Source: Rhizobiaceae bacterium
GTDB lineage: Bacteria > Pseudomonadota > Alphaproteobacteria > Rhizobiales > Rhizobiaceae
DNA length: 64,000 nucleotides
NCBI GenBank assembly: GCA_029212415.1
Contig: JARGOF010000018.1
Span: 9,134 to 73,133, forward strand
Direction of reading: 5' to 3'
Shown: piece after piece, positions 15,251-24,254 of the stretch
How positions within the stretch are numbered: the first letter of the stretch is position 1
Layout: each line of letters starts with the position of its first letter
The notes under the pieces: generated by a model
Databases searched by the model: none
What the model was told of the DNA's origin: nothing
What the model saw: the letters and a program-made list of their open reading frames with translations, nothing else
Program-made: the position numbers and the translations under genes

Positions 15251-17008
15251 ATGTCAATTTTGGATGAAAGTCTGGCTTCAAAGATACGTGCATCCGGCAG
15301 GTCAAAAGTCCAGGTGACGGATGCAATGGGTGCGCCCGAAGGGCATGGTTCATACGTCAAGGGAAATACCGAAAGCCCTTTGCGCTACATGACCATTCCA
15401 CAATTGCTGCGTGAGGCGGTTGCCCGTTTCGGACCTCGCGATGCGCTGGTTTTTACCGATACGGGCGAACGTTACAGCTATTATGATTTTGACCGCGATA
15501 TCGACGCGCTGGCATCCGGTTTTCTGGCGATGGGTCTGCAAAAGGGCGACCGCATCGGCATCTGGTCACCCAACCGGCTTGAATGGGTGCTGACACAATT
15601 TGCCTCGGCGCGCATCGGCCTGATCATGGTGAACATCAATCCGGCCTATCGGTTGTCCGAGGTAGACTATGCGTTGAACAAAGTGGGATGCAAGGCGCTG
15701 ATTCTTGCGAGGGCATTCAAGTCCTCTGACTATCTGGGGATGATCCGGCAATTGGCGCCTGAATTGGAGACCTGTCAGCCGGGCAGGCTGAATGCGGCGA
15801 AATTCCCGACCCTGAAAAGCATCGTCGTCATGGGCAGCGATGCGGGGCCGGGGACTTTCACATTCGATGAGGTCAAGAATCTTGGAGGCCCGGCGCAGCA
15901 ATTGCGTCTGCAGTTGATTGATGGAACCTTGAACCCGGATGATCCAATCAATATCCAGTTCACGTCAGGGACCACGGGAACGCCCAAAGGCGCAACGCTA
16001 TCGCACTACAATATTGTCAATAATGCGCGATTCGTGACAGACAGGATCAATCTGACGGAAGCCGATCGCCTGTGCATTCCTGTGCCGCTTTACCATTGTT
16101 TCGGCATGGTGATGGGTGTTCTGGGCGCGGTCAGCAAGGGCGCTGCAATGGTCTTCCCGGGAGAGGCATTCGAACCGAAAGCGACGTTGAACGCACTGGC
16201 ATCAGAGCGCTGCACAGCCGTCTATGGCGTGCCGACCATGTTTGTCGCCATGCTGCAGGAGATGGAGGCGCAGTCCTATGACCTTGGATCGCTGCGCACC
16301 GGTGTGATGGCCGGCGCACCCTGTCCGATCAATGTCATGGAGCGGGTCAACCGCCAGATGAACATGAAGGAGGTGACGATCTGCTATGGCATGACCGAGA
16401 CATCTCCGGTCTCATTTCAGAGTTTTGTCGATGATCCCATCGAAAAGAGATGCGCCACTGTCGGGCGGGTGCATCCGCATCTTGAGGTGAAGATTGTCGA
16501 TCAGGAGGGGAAGATCGTCCCCATCGGCGCCCAGGGTGAGCTGTGCACGCGTGGCTATTCCGTCATGAAAGGCTATTGGCAAGAGGATGAGCGCACCCGC
16601 GAGACCATTGTCGATGGCTGGATGCAAACGGGCGATCTCGCCACCATCGATGAAGGCGGCTTCTGTTCCATCGTCGGGCGCGTCAAGGATATGATCATTC
16701 GCGGCGGAGAGAACATCTATCCGCGTGAAATTGAGGAATATCTGTTCCGTCATCCGCAGGTCAGCGAAGTGCAGGTCTTCGGCGTCCCGGATGAAAAATT
16801 CGGCGAAGCGGTCTGCGCCTGGGTGGTCGCAAAACCGGGAGAGGGGGTCACTGAGGAGGCGATCCGGCATTTCTGTCAGGGACAGATTGCCCACTACAAA
16901 ATTCCCGCACACATACGCATTGTCGACGAAATCCCCATGACGATCACCGGCAAGCCGCAGAAATTCGTCATGCGCGATCAGATGAGCGAGCTTCTAAGCA
17001 CGTCCTGA
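15251..17008 (+). CDS. AMP-forming acyl-CoA synthetase
   Basis: A 585-residue ANL-superfamily enzyme. Key motifs are the phosphate-binding [16 protein letters not shown], the A5-type [11 protein letters not shown], the hinge region [13 protein letters not shown] followed by [21 protein letters not shown], and the C-terminal catalytic Lys in ITGKPQK. It activates a carboxylic acid with ATP to an acyl-adenylate and then to acyl-CoA. It resembles medium-chain or FadD-like synthetases; the natural acid cannot be read. It starts 11 bp after the ATPase-amidase gene, with GGGAG ahead of ATG 15251 (TTG 15248 is the alternative). In context it would take the acid released by the amidase and feed it to beta-oxidation or a related route. 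Confidence 0.9.
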   Translation: MSILDESLASKIRASGRSKVQVTDAMGAPEGHGSYVKGNTESPLRYMTIPQLLREAVARFGPRDALVFTDTGERYSYYDFDRDIDALASGFLAMGLQKGDRIGIWSPNRLEWVLTQFASARIGLIMVNINPAYRLSEVDYALNKVGCKALILARAFKSSDYLGMIRQLAPELETCQPGRLNAAKFPTLKSIVVMGSDAGPGTFTFDEVKNLGGPAQQLRLQLIDGTLNPDDPINIQFTSGTTGTPKGATLSHYNIVNNARFVTDRINLTEADRLCIPVPLYHCFGMVMGVLGAVSKGAAMVFPGEAFEPKATLNALASERCTAVYGVPTMFVAMLQEMEAQSYDLGSLRTGVMAGAPCPINVMERVNRQMNMKEVTICYGMTETSPVSFQSFVDDPIEKRCATVGRVHPHLEVKIVDQEGKIVPIGAQGELCTRGYSVMKGYWQEDERTRETIVDGWMQTGDLATIDEGGFCSIVGRVKDMIIRGGENIYPREIEEYLFRHPQVSEVQVFGVPDEKFGEAVCAWVVAKPGEGVTEEAIRHFCQGQIAHYKIPAHIRIVDEIPMTITGKPQKFVMRDQMSELLSTS

Positions 17009-17044
17009 TGGACTGTTGTTCGGTGTCGCCTGATGCAACCAAAT

Positions 17045-17359
17045 TCACTTTGGACGCACTGGTGCTACCTCGAGCTTTTCATAATCGAGGGGATCACGAT
17101 GTCCGCGATAAATCCGGAGAACAAAAAGCACGTCGTGCTTGACGTAGTAAGGGATAAGAAAACCATATTTCGGCTCGACCAATTCGCGAACATCAATGCG
17201 AGGCGACGGCCTGCCTAAAGAAGGATTTTCAGCAGCAAGGATGATTTTCTTCTCAATGGCCGCAACCACACGAGCCAAGCCAGAAGGACTTAGCGGAGCG
17301 AGATAACCATGAAGTTCATCAAGATCCGCCTTTGCCTCCACAGTAAAAATTATTTTCAT
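17045..17359 (-). CDS. RelE/ParE-superfamily toxin
   Basis: A 104-residue basic protein with the ParE/RelE fold signature: an N-terminal strand and helix (FTVEAKADLDELHGYLA), a central helix ending AAENPSLGRPSPRID, and the C-terminal strands VRELVEPKYGFLIPYYV and LFVLRIYRGHRDP. The last motif, L-R-I-Y-x-G-x-R-x-P, is typical of ParE-type toxins. ParE members poison gyrase and RelE members cleave mRNA; the sequence does not decide which. It follows the antitoxin gene by five bases on the same strand, forming a classical antitoxin-first module. It sits between the amide island and the betaine genes, with no mobile element visible nearby. Confidence 0.85.
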   Translation of the reverse strand: MKIIFTVEAKADLDELHGYLAPLSPSGLARVVAAIEKKIILAAENPSLGRPSPRIDVRELVEPKYGFLIPYYVKHDVLFVLRIYRGHRDPLDYEKLEVAPVRPK

Positions 17360-17364
17360 GAAGG

Positions 17365-17652
17365 CTATTCGCCAGGACGGGTATCAGCCTCAGGGGAGGG
17401 GATTTCGTCTTCGGTTCCCCACGACCTCATCCACTTTGAAATCTGCTCGAAGGAATGCCCGTTGCCGCTCTCGGCACTTTCTACAGCTTCATCCAGCTCT
17501 TTGTCGTAGGTTGCTCGGGCACGCACATACGCCTCTACAGCTTCCGTCATAATGACGGAACGGCTGCGCTTGGTAATCTTGGCAATATGGTCCACCTGAT
17601 CTTTTACGTCGTCAGAAAGGCGAACAGAAAAAGTCTGAGCCCTGGTTGGCAT
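17365..17652 (-). CDS. Ribbon-helix-helix antitoxin (CopG/ParD type)
   Basis: A 95-residue protein whose N-terminus TFSVRLSDDVKDQVDHIA followed by TKRSRSVIMTEAVEAYV is a ribbon-helix-helix DNA-binding domain. The acidic C-terminal part (DKELDEAVESAESGNGHSFE) would wrap the toxin. I place the start at ATG 17652 (MPTRAQTF), nine bases after AGGG. A longer frame to 17718 has no better ribosome site and adds residues not expected in the family. The dimer probably represses the antitoxin-toxin promoter upstream of 17652. Confidence 0.82.
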   Translation of the reverse strand: MPTRAQTFSVRLSDDVKDQVDHIAKITKRSRSVIMTEAVEAYVRARATYDKELDEAVESAESGNGHSFEQISKWMRSWGTEDEIPSPEADTRPGE

Positions 17653-17741
17653 TTCCATAAACCCTGGATTCATGTGTTGTAGGTGAACACATTGTACTTG
17701 CCTTTTGATATCCGTCAATTGAAAGTCTGACTGCCGTCAGA

Positions 17742-18770
17742 TCAGAGCTGTCTGCGGCTGCGGCGCTCGCGTCTGGGCTGGGCATCACCGGCTGCGGCTG
17801 TCTTGTTGCGCATGGGGCCGATCTTTTCGACGATGTCGTCGACACTTGGCCTGGCAGCCTTGCTGTGTGTATCAATCGCCGAACGCATAGCGCGCAAATG
17901 ATCGCAGGATGTGCCGCAGCAACCGCCGATGATGGTTGCGCCGGCATCAATGGCCAGTCTGGTATATTCGGCCATCAAAGGCGGAGTGCCGGAATAAAAA
18001 ATCTCCGAGCCACGAAATTCGGGTATACCGCAATTGCCCTTGACGATGATCACCTCGTTGGGTGTCGCGCTGCTCATGTCCAGCAGGGAAGACAGGATAT
18101 CAGATGCGCCCACGCCGCAATTCGCGCCGAATGCCGTGGGTGCTTCGTCAAGGCCATCGGAGAGCAGATGGATGTTCTTGGGATCAAGGCCCATCATCGT
18201 CTTGCCGGCCGTATCGAAAGAGCAGGTAAAAGTGTAGGGCATGCCACAGCTGATGGCCGCTTGCGCCGCCGCGCGCACTTCATCGGGGGCTGACATGGTT
18301 TCGATCCAGGCAATATCAGCGCCGCCTGCCTTGAGCCCTTCGATTTGTTCAACAAAGGCGGCAACAGCGACATCGTAGGTCATCGCCCCCAGTGGTACCA
18401 GCAATTCACCCGTTGGGCCCACGGAACCGGCAACGATGATGCGCCGGTCCGAAGCGTCGACGACCTGCCGTGCAATTTCTGCCGCGCGTTTGTTGAGTTC
18501 AAACACGCGTTCCTGCGCATTGTGAAGCTTGAGGCGCTGGCGCGTGCCACCGAAGCTGTTTGTCAAAATGATATCGGCGCCCGCATCGACGAAATCCTGA
18601 TGCAGCTTGATGATTTTTTCCGGCTGGCTCTCGTTCCACAATTCCGGTGCTTCACCGGCTTCCAGGCCCATGGCGAACAGATTTGTTCCCGTTGCCCCAT
18701 CGGCGAGTAGAACACCCTTTTCGGCGATCATTTCGGTGAGGGCATTCGTCATGCCTGATAAAGGTGCCAT
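17742..18770 (-). CDS. bmt: Betaine-homocysteine S-methyltransferase
   Basis: A 342-residue homocysteine methyltransferase (Pfam S-methyl_trans). It opens with GVLLADGATGTNLF and ILTNSFGGTRQRL. The zinc-binding cysteines are in FGANCGVG and in the late GGCCGTSC. It transfers a methyl group from glycine betaine (or a similar methylated amine) to homocysteine, making methionine and dimethylglycine. The adjacent proXWV betaine importer on the same strand supports betaine as donor. ATG 18770 is chosen because AGGA lies seven bases ahead; an upstream ATG at 18785 would add five residues. A palindromic operator-like site lies 33 bases upstream. The tail after residue 320 is short and rich in Arg/Gln (RRERRSRRQL). 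A terminator separates it from proV, so it is likely a separate transcript. Confidence 0.9.
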   Translation of the reverse strand: MAPLSGMTNALTEMIAEKGVLLADGATGTNLFAMGLEAGEAPELWNESQPEKIIKLHQDFVDAGADIILTNSFGGTRQRLKLHNAQERVFELNKRAAEIARQVVDASDRRIIVAGSVGPTGELLVPLGAMTYDVAVAAFVEQIEGLKAGGADIAWIETMSAPDEVRAAAQAAISCGMPYTFTCSFDTAGKTMMGLDPKNIHLLSDGLDEAPTAFGANCGVGASDILSSLLDMSSATPNEVIIVKGNCGIPEFRGSEIFYSGTPPLMAEYTRLAIDAGATIIGGCCGTSCDHLRAMRSAIDTHSKAARPSVDDIVEKIGPMRNKTAAAGDAQPRRERRSRRQL

Positions 18771-18802
18771 GGATGTTTCCTGCAATGGGTGCGTTACTTG
18801 TC

Positions 18803-18824
18803 GATATAAGGATGTCTTTATGTC
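18803..18824. promoter_or_regulatory. Imperfect 22-bp palindrome upstream of the betaine-homocysteine methyltransferase gene
   Basis: The site has half-sites GATATAAGGAT and GTCTTTATGTC, which match as an inverted repeat at 8 of 11 positions. It resembles the operators I recall for the ArsR-family regulator SahR, which controls methionine-cycle genes in proteobacteria. Its location 33 bp ahead of the start would suit repression. The regulator gene is not in this window. Confidence 0.4.
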
Positions 18825-18873
18825 AATGCAATGCGGAAACGTGTTTCTTTCATGAAATCACCTTGTGTAAAGA

Positions 18874-18902
18874 CAAAAAAACAGGCGACTTGCGCCGCCT
18901 GT
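18874..18902 (-). terminator. Intrinsic terminator after proV
   Basis: On the minus strand ACAGGCG (from 18902) pairs with CGCCTGT (ending 18881), with an internal loop of eight bases, followed by seven consecutive U residues (18880-18874). This ends the proXWV transcript 20 bases after the proV stop and insulates the methyltransferase gene. Confidence 0.75.
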
Positions 18903-18924
18903 CCAATTCTTTATCGCAGAAGAA

Positions 18925-19992
18925 TTATTCGGCTGCGACAGGGTCGTCATGGCTGATGGGCGTCACCATGGAAGAGATGACAGCCTGAATATCCAGCGAA
19001 CCCAGCATCTTGCCCTGCGCATCGACGACATGGGCCATTGAACTGTTGCCGTCCGTCATGATTTTGGCCGCCTTTTCAAGCGTTGTGCCAATCTTGATGG
19101 CCGGACCTTCCCGGTTTTCCAGACCAACGGATGTATCCATGATTGTCTGAACGAGAACCACGCGACCGCGGTTCACCTCCCGCACAAAGCTGGATATGTA
19201 TTCGTCTGCCGGATTGAGAACAATGTGCTGGCCGGTTCCCTGCTGAACCACCTCGCCATCACGCAGGATAGCAATCTTGTCGCCAAGCCGCAGTGCTTCA
19301 TCCAGATCATGGGTGATGAAAACAACGGTCTTCTTGATTTCTTTTTGAAGGTCAAGAAGAACGGTTTGCATATCCATGCGGATCAAGGGATCAAGCGCTG
19401 AAAAGGCTTCATCCATCAGAAGGATCGGCGCATCATTGGTCAACGCACGGGCAAGACCCACACGTTGCTGCATGCCGCCGGAAAGCTGGTTTGGATAATT
19501 GCTTTCAAATCCGGTCAGGCCGACACGATCAATCCAGCGCTGCGCCCGTTCGACTTGCTCGGAACGCGATATTCCCTGTACTTCGAGGCCATAGACCGTG
19601 TTGTCCATCACTGTCCTGTGCGGCAGCAGGGCAAATTTCTGAAAGACCATGGCCGTTTCATGCCGGCGAAATTCCTGCAATTGGGCAGGGTTCATCTGGC
19701 AGACATCAACGTCACCGACAAGAACTTCTCCGGCAGTCGGATCGATCAACCGGTTGATATGCCGGATGAGCGTCGACTTGCCGGAACCGGACAGGCCCAT
19801 GACGACCTGAATACCGCCGGCCGGCATGTCGATGTTGATGTCCTTGAGACCAAGGACATGCCCGTGCTTGTCATTCAATTCGGTTTTGGTCATCCCCTGT
19901 TTGACCAGGTCTATATATTGGTCAGGGTTATTGCCGAATATCTTGTAGAGATTGCGAACGGATATTCCGGGACTTGCTTTTTCATCAACCAT
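18925..19992 (-). CDS. proV: Glycine/proline betaine ABC transporter ATP-binding protein
   Basis: A 355-residue ProV/OpuAA ATPase. It has the typical ProV N-terminal extension ([19 protein letters not shown]), Walker [11 protein letters not shown]-loop [14 protein letters not shown], signature [15 protein letters not shown], Walker [17 protein letters not shown] and H-loop [12 protein letters not shown]-terminal CBS-like region ([11 protein letters not shown] onward) probably senses osmotic or ionic state. The start at ATG 19992 overlaps the proW end by eight bases; a longer frame reads back through proW and is discarded. It energises betaine import through ProW. Confidence 0.93.
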   Translation of the reverse strand: MVDEKASPGISVRNLYKIFGNNPDQYIDLVKQGMTKTELNDKHGHVLGLKDINIDMPAGGIQVVMGLSGSGKSTLIRHINRLIDPTAGEVLVGDVDVCQMNPAQLQEFRRHETAMVFQKFALLPHRTVMDNTVYGLEVQGISRSEQVERAQRWIDRVGLTGFESNYPNQLSGGMQQRVGLARALTNDAPILLMDEAFSALDPLIRMDMQTVLLDLQKEIKKTVVFITHDLDEALRLGDKIAILRDGEVVQQGTGQHIVLNPADEYISSFVREVNRGRVVLVQTIMDTSVGLENREGPAIKIGTTLEKAAKIMTDGNSSMAHVVDAQGKMLGSLDIQAVISSMVTPISHDDPVAAE

Positions 19993-20872
19993 GGACAACC
20001 TCCTGGTATTTCTGCAGACGTTTGCCGTAGGCCTGACTTGTTCTGTCAAAAATAATCGCAATGCCGACAATGGCCAGGCCATTGAACAATCCGAGTGAGA
20101 AATACTGATTGTTGATGGCCTGCAGCACTGGTTGGCCAAGACCTCTGACGCCAATCATTGATGCAACGACGACCATCGCCAGGGCCATCATGATGGTCTG
20201 GTTGATACCGGCCATCATGGTCGGCAGAGCCAGCGGCATCTGAACATTCTTGAGCCTCTGCCAGCTTGACGAACCAAAGGCGTCGGCCGCCTCGAGCACA
20301 TCCTTGTCAACCAGACGTATCCCAAGATTGGTCAACCGGATGATCGGTGGGATGGCATAAATCACCACAGCGATCAGGCCGGGGACCTTGCCGATACCCA
20401 GCAGCATGACCACCGGAATGAGATAGACGAAACTCGGCATTGTCTGCATGACATCCAGTATCGGATTGACAACAGACTGCAACCGGTCAGATCGGGACAT
20501 GGCAATGCCGATGGGAATGCCGATAACAATTGAAAGGACCGTACACACGAAAATCATCGAAATGGTTCGCATCGTGTCTTCCCACATGTCGAAATAGCCG
20601 ATCAGCAGGAGAGTAACGATCGTTCCGATGACGATGCGCCTGTTGCGGCTGGCAAACCATGCAATTCCAGCGATCAGAAGTATGATCAGCGGCCACGGCG
20701 TTTCGAGCATGAATTTTTCAGAATAGATCAAGAACTGCTTCAAGGGTTCAAATGCATTTTCGATATAGACGCCATATTCACGTGTGAAGCCACGAAAACC
20801 GCTATCAATGCCCTTCTTCAGTGCTCTCAGTGAATCTATATCCATATTTGGAAATTCGTATAACCATTCCAT
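19985..20872 (-). CDS. proW: Glycine/proline betaine ABC transporter permease
   Basis: A 295-residue inner-membrane protein with six to seven hydrophobic segments and a BPD_transp_1 domain. The EAA coupling motif is EAADAFGSSSWQRLKNVQMP followed by LALPTMMAGINQTIM. The N-terminal 45 residues are polar, as in ProW/OpuAB. It transports betaines with ProV and ProX. It overlaps proV by eight bases and lies 94 bases after proX, with a terminator-like hairpin in between. Confidence 0.93.
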   Translation of the reverse strand: MEWLYEFPNMDIDSLRALKKGIDSGFRGFTREYGVYIENAFEPLKQFLIYSEKFMLETPWPLIILLIAGIAWFASRNRRIVIGTIVTLLLIGYFDMWEDTMRTISMIFVCTVLSIVIGIPIGIAMSRSDRLQSVVNPILDVMQTMPSFVYLIPVVMLLGIGKVPGLIAVVIYAIPPIIRLTNLGIRLVDKDVLEAADAFGSSSWQRLKNVQMPLALPTMMAGINQTIMMALAMVVVASMIGVRGLGQPVLQAINNQYFSLGLFNGLAIVGIAIIFDRTSQAYGKRLQKYQEVVHG

Positions 20873-20918
20873 TCTTTACGTGCTCCCCTTTGCGGCCCGT
20901 CAGTCCCGTTCTTATTGT

Positions 20919-20949
20919 TAAAAAGCCTGGCAATGGATTTGCCAGGCTT
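20919..20949 (-). terminator. Attenuator-like hairpin between proX and proW
   Basis: On the minus strand AAGCCTGGCAA (from 20949) pairs perfectly with TTGCCAGGCTT (ending 20923) over 11 bp with a five-base loop, and is followed by a short U-run (UUUUAAC). It lies just after the proX stop. Partial termination here would give more binding protein than membrane components. Confidence 0.75.
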
Positions 20950-20966
20950 CTTTTGGTCAGAAAATA

Positions 20967-21965
20967 TTAAAGCGAGGCTTTAACTTTTTCTGCAACTTCA
21001 GGGGTTACCCATTTGGTCCAGATGTCCGCATGGTTCTCGAGGAAATAGCGTGCGCCATCTTCGCCAGTACCCTGGTTATCGGTCATCCATGATAGCAGGG
21101 AGTTGACCGTTGCATTGTCCCAGGCACGATTTGACAGATAGTCATAGGCCGGACCGCCGGCTTTCTTGAACCGGTCGGTTACAATCGTGTAAACCTCTGA
21201 CTTCGACCAGGCATTTCGCTTCGGATCCGCGCAGTCCAGAACAGCTGTGCAGCTATCCCATTCTGCTTTGTCATGTTTGACACCGGCATCAAGCTTGAAC
21301 ATCTTGTATTTGCCGAGAATGGCTGTAGGCGCCCAATAGTAGCCAAGCCAGCCAGCTTCACGCGAAAAGGCTTTTGCAATGGAACCGTCAAGGCCAGCCG
21401 CAGAGCCGGTGTCGATCAGATTGAAGCCTTTTTCTTCAGCACCATAGGCCTTGAAGAGGTTTGCTGTCAGAATCTGGCAATTCCAGCCTGATGGACAATT
21501 GTAAACCGCACCCTTTGAATCATCTTCCGGTGCCGGAAACAGCTCAGGATGCATCAGGGCATCGTCGATCGTCTTGATTTCCGGATTGGCGTCCGCAACG
21601 TACTGCGGGATCCACCAGCCTTCAACGCCGCCATCCGACAGTGATTCAGCAGCAATGTGCAACCGGCCTTCTGCGACAGCCGCTTCAAGCGGTTCGCGTA
21701 CGGCGTTGATCCAGAGTTCCGGCGCAACATCCGGAGCACCTTTTTCATTCATGGATGTGAATGTAGGCATTGTGTCGCCAAGGACGAGTTCTGCTTGGCA
21801 GCCGTAGCCTTCTGACAGAATGATCTTGTCCACATTGGCCAGAACATCAGCCGATTGCCAGTTCATCTGGGCAATCGTCACGTCACCACAGTCCTCAGCG
21901 GACGCGGCATTGGCTATGAACATCATTCCCGTGGCAAGCAACGACGAAGCGATAAGCTTCTTCAT
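20967..21965 (-). CDS. proX: Glycine/proline betaine ABC transporter substrate-binding protein
   Basis: A 332-residue periplasmic binding protein of the OpuAC family. The signal peptide MKKLIASSLLATGMMFIANA ends with ASA-ED, giving type I cleavage. Domain motifs include VTIAQMNWQSADV, APELWINA, GGVEGWWIPQYV and GYYWAPTA; the Trp/Tyr residues in these segments supply the aromatic cage for quaternary ammonium ligands. Two cysteine pairs (NCPSGWNCQI and SCTAVLDC) could form disulfides. The start at ATG 21965 gives a proper signal peptide; the longer frame from 21995 does not. It heads the proXWV operon. Confidence 0.92.
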   Translation of the reverse strand: MKKLIASSLLATGMMFIANAASAEDCGDVTIAQMNWQSADVLANVDKIILSEGYGCQAELVLGDTMPTFTSMNEKGAPDVAPELWINAVREPLEAAVAEGRLHIAAESLSDGGVEGWWIPQYVADANPEIKTIDDALMHPELFPAPEDDSKGAVYNCPSGWNCQILTANLFKAYGAEEKGFNLIDTGSAAGLDGSIAKAFSREAGWLGYYWAPTAILGKYKMFKLDAGVKHDKAEWDSCTAVLDCADPKRNAWSKSEVYTIVTDRFKKAGGPAYDYLSNRAWDNATVNSLLSWMTDNQGTGEDGARYFLENHADIWTKWVTPEVAEKVKASL

Positions 21966-22443
21966 GTTATGAAATCTCCCGATATTGCAGTGCAATTGTT
22001 AAAGATGAACCATTGCCCCACTGCAAGGCAACAGGTCCTGTTATGAAGACATCAGAGCAGCATTGGTTTGCCGATCCTTTGTCATTCCCCGTCCGGCCAA
22101 TGAAGGCCGTTGAGGTATAAAAGTGCAACAAGCTGACATGCATTTGTCAATTTGCGACCTGACACAAGCTTAGGACGTTTAATCATTGGGCGAAAGGGGT
22201 AATCCCGCACTGCGGCAAAAAACAATTTTGTGAAAAACGCGATTTTCCAAGGCAATTGGAGCAAAAAAAGCGAGATTGTGAAAAAACGAGTGCCTGTCCC
22301 AAATGCGACACCGCAAATTTCCGATACGGAAAAAACCGGGAGATGCGACGCCGAATTGACGCAATCGGGCTGGTATTTTGCCGGTCAAGCGGTTTATATC
22401 CGGCGGCGTGTTCATGCTCAATGGGCGCTGAGGGAAGGATCAA
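21966..22443. other. Divergent intergenic region between proX and the formate dehydrogenase genes
   Basis: This 478 bp region must hold the divergent promoters of the betaine importer and formate dehydrogenase operons. Short ORFs on both strands have implausible compositions. I could not pick out a convincing operator or riboswitch. Confidence 0.5.
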
Positions 22444-24123
22444 ATGATGAATCAGCATGTCAAGGCCAAGCGCCGTGATCGCGGACCAAAGGGGCGCGCT
22501 CTGGACGATGTGGCACTTGCTGAAATGCAGGGCCTTCTTCAGGGACTTGATCTGCGCCGGGACCTGCTGATTGAGTTTCTGCACCGAATTCAAGATACCT
22601 ATGGCTGCCTGTCTGCAGCCCATATCCGCGCACTGGGCGAATTGATGCGCCTGCCGCAGGCTGAGATATATGAAGTTGCTTCTTTCTATGATCATTTCGA
22701 TGTTGTGCGTGAAGGTGAAGAGGCACCGCCACCCCTGACCATCAGGGTGTGCGAGAGCCTTCCTTGCATGCTGGCCGGGTCGGAAGCGTTGATGGAGGCT
22801 CTCGAGGCGGAGGGCGATGCAAGCCTGATGCGTATCGTACGGGCACCATGCATGGGGCGCTGTGCTGCGGCGCCGGCTGTCAGATTGGGAAACCGTGAAG
22901 TGGATCATGCCACGCCACAGGAGGTTCTCTCCCTGGCGCGCGACGGCGGCTTTGATGTCGTGGTGCCTGACTACATCAATCTTCATGCCTATCAGGAGTA
23001 CGGTGGCTATCTGCTGCTTGAACGGGTGCGATCCGGTGAAATCCACACGGACGAATTGCCTGAAGCGCTGTCTGATGCCGGTTTGCGTGGCCTTGGTGGT
23101 GCCGGCTTTCCGGCAGGCAAAAAATGGGGTTTTGTAAAAGCCCATGCCGGACCGCGCCTGATGACCATCAATGGTGACGAGGGGGAGCCGGGTACCTTCA
23201 AGGACCGCTATCTGCTTGAGAGCGATCCCCATCGCACACTGGAAGGCGCGCTGATCGCTGCCCATGCTGTAGAAGCGGAACGTATCTATTTTTACATGCG
23301 CGATGAGTACCCGGCCGTCTTGCAAATCCTGCGCACCGAAATCGATGCCCTTGAGGCGTCCGGTCTGATCGAGCCTGGTTTTATTGAACTGCGACGCGGC
23401 GCCGGTGCCTATATTTGCGGCGAAGAAAGCGCGATGATTGAAAGCATTGAAGGCAAGCGCGGCCTTCCACGCAATCGACCGCCCTATATTGCCGAGGTCG
23501 GACTGTTCGGCCGCCCGACGCTCAATCACAATGTCGAAACGCTTTGGTGGATTCGCGATATCGTGGAAAATGGACCCGAATGGTTCGCGGCTCAGGGAAA
23601 GCCCGGGCACACAGGGCCAAGAAACTGGTCTGTTTCGGGGCGCGTCAAAAATCCGGGGCTGGTCCTTGCTCCGACCGGCGTGACAATCCGGGAACTGATC
23701 GACGACTATTGTGGCGGCATGGCGGATGGTCACACGTTCAAGGCCTATCTTCCCGGTGGGGCCTCGGGCGGCATTCTTCCTGCTCATATGGACGATATTC
23801 CACTTGATTTTGGCGGCAGGCTTGCCGAGCTGGGCAGTTTTGTCGGCTCCCATGCCGTGGTGGTCCTTTCTGATCAGGACAACGTGAGAGAAGCGACGCT
23901 CAATCTTTTGAAGTTTTTCAAAGAGGAAAGCTGCGGCCAATGTACGCCGTGCCGGTCAGGCACAGAAAAAATGGTCGCCATGCTTGAAAAGGATGGTCCA
24001 CTCGATGAAACGGCCCTGCGCGATCTGGAAGATGTGATGCGTGATGCATCGATCTGTGGCCTTGGTCAGGCCGCTCCAAATCCGGTCAATCACCTGTTGG
24101 TCCACTTCAGGGATGATCTTTGA
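22444..24123 (+). CDS. NAD-dependent formate dehydrogenase beta subunit, fused NuoE-NuoF type
   Basis: A 559-residue diaphorase subunit. Residues 1-165 form a NuoE-like thioredoxin-fold [2Fe-2S] domain with ligands in VCESLPC and APCMGRC. The rest is NuoF-like: FMN/NADH site around GLGGAGFPAGKKWGF and INGDEGEPGTFKDRYLLE, SLBB region, and a [4Fe-4S] cluster in ESCGQCTPCRSG with the fourth Cys in SICGLGQ. It passes electrons from the catalytic subunit to NAD+. The fused layout matches the beta subunit of the two-subunit tungsten enzyme Fdh1 of Methylobacterium extorquens (recalled), not the separate FdsG/FdsB of Cupriavidus. The ATG at 22444 follows GGGAAGGA. The large minus-strand frame opposite it is a shadow. 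Confidence 0.9.
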   Translation: MMNQHVKAKRRDRGPKGRALDDVALAEMQGLLQGLDLRRDLLIEFLHRIQDTYGCLSAAHIRALGELMRLPQAEIYEVASFYDHFDVVREGEEAPPPLTIRVCESLPCMLAGSEALMEALEAEGDASLMRIVRAPCMGRCAAAPAVRLGNREVDHATPQEVLSLARDGGFDVVVPDYINLHAYQEYGGYLLLERVRSGEIHTDELPEALSDAGLRGLGGAGFPAGKKWGFVKAHAGPRLMTINGDEGEPGTFKDRYLLESDPHRTLEGALIAAHAVEAERIYFYMRDEYPAVLQILRTEIDALEASGLIEPGFIELRRGAGAYICGEESAMIESIEGKRGLPRNRPPYIAEVGLFGRPTLNHNVETLWWIRDIVENGPEWFAAQGKPGHTGPRNWSVSGRVKNPGLVLAPTGVTIRELIDDYCGGMADGHTFKAYLPGGASGGILPAHMDDIPLDFGGRLAELGSFVGSHAVVVLSDQDNVREATLNLLKFFKEESCGQCTPCRSGTEKMVAMLEKDGPLDETALRDLEDVMRDASICGLGQAAPNPVNHLLVHFRDDL

Positions 24124-24254
24124 TAAATGCCGATGCACTTTGTGAACTGGTGTCAGACGGATGCTCGACCTTTAGCCTGGACGGTTTCATCAGCAGGCGC
24201 TCACAACGTTCATGCCTTGCCTTGCAGGCAAAGTCTTAAAGAGGTTGCGGACAC

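Noticed and set aside
14055-15353. 432-codon minus-strand frame
   Set aside because: Shadow of the amidase half of the fusion gene; no ribosome site and unnatural composition.
22183-23940. Long open frame (585 codons) on the minus strand
   Set aside because: It lies opposite the formate dehydrogenase beta subunit, whose Fe-S, FMN and NAD motifs prove the plus-strand frame; the minus translation is His/Arg/Ile-rich without motifs.
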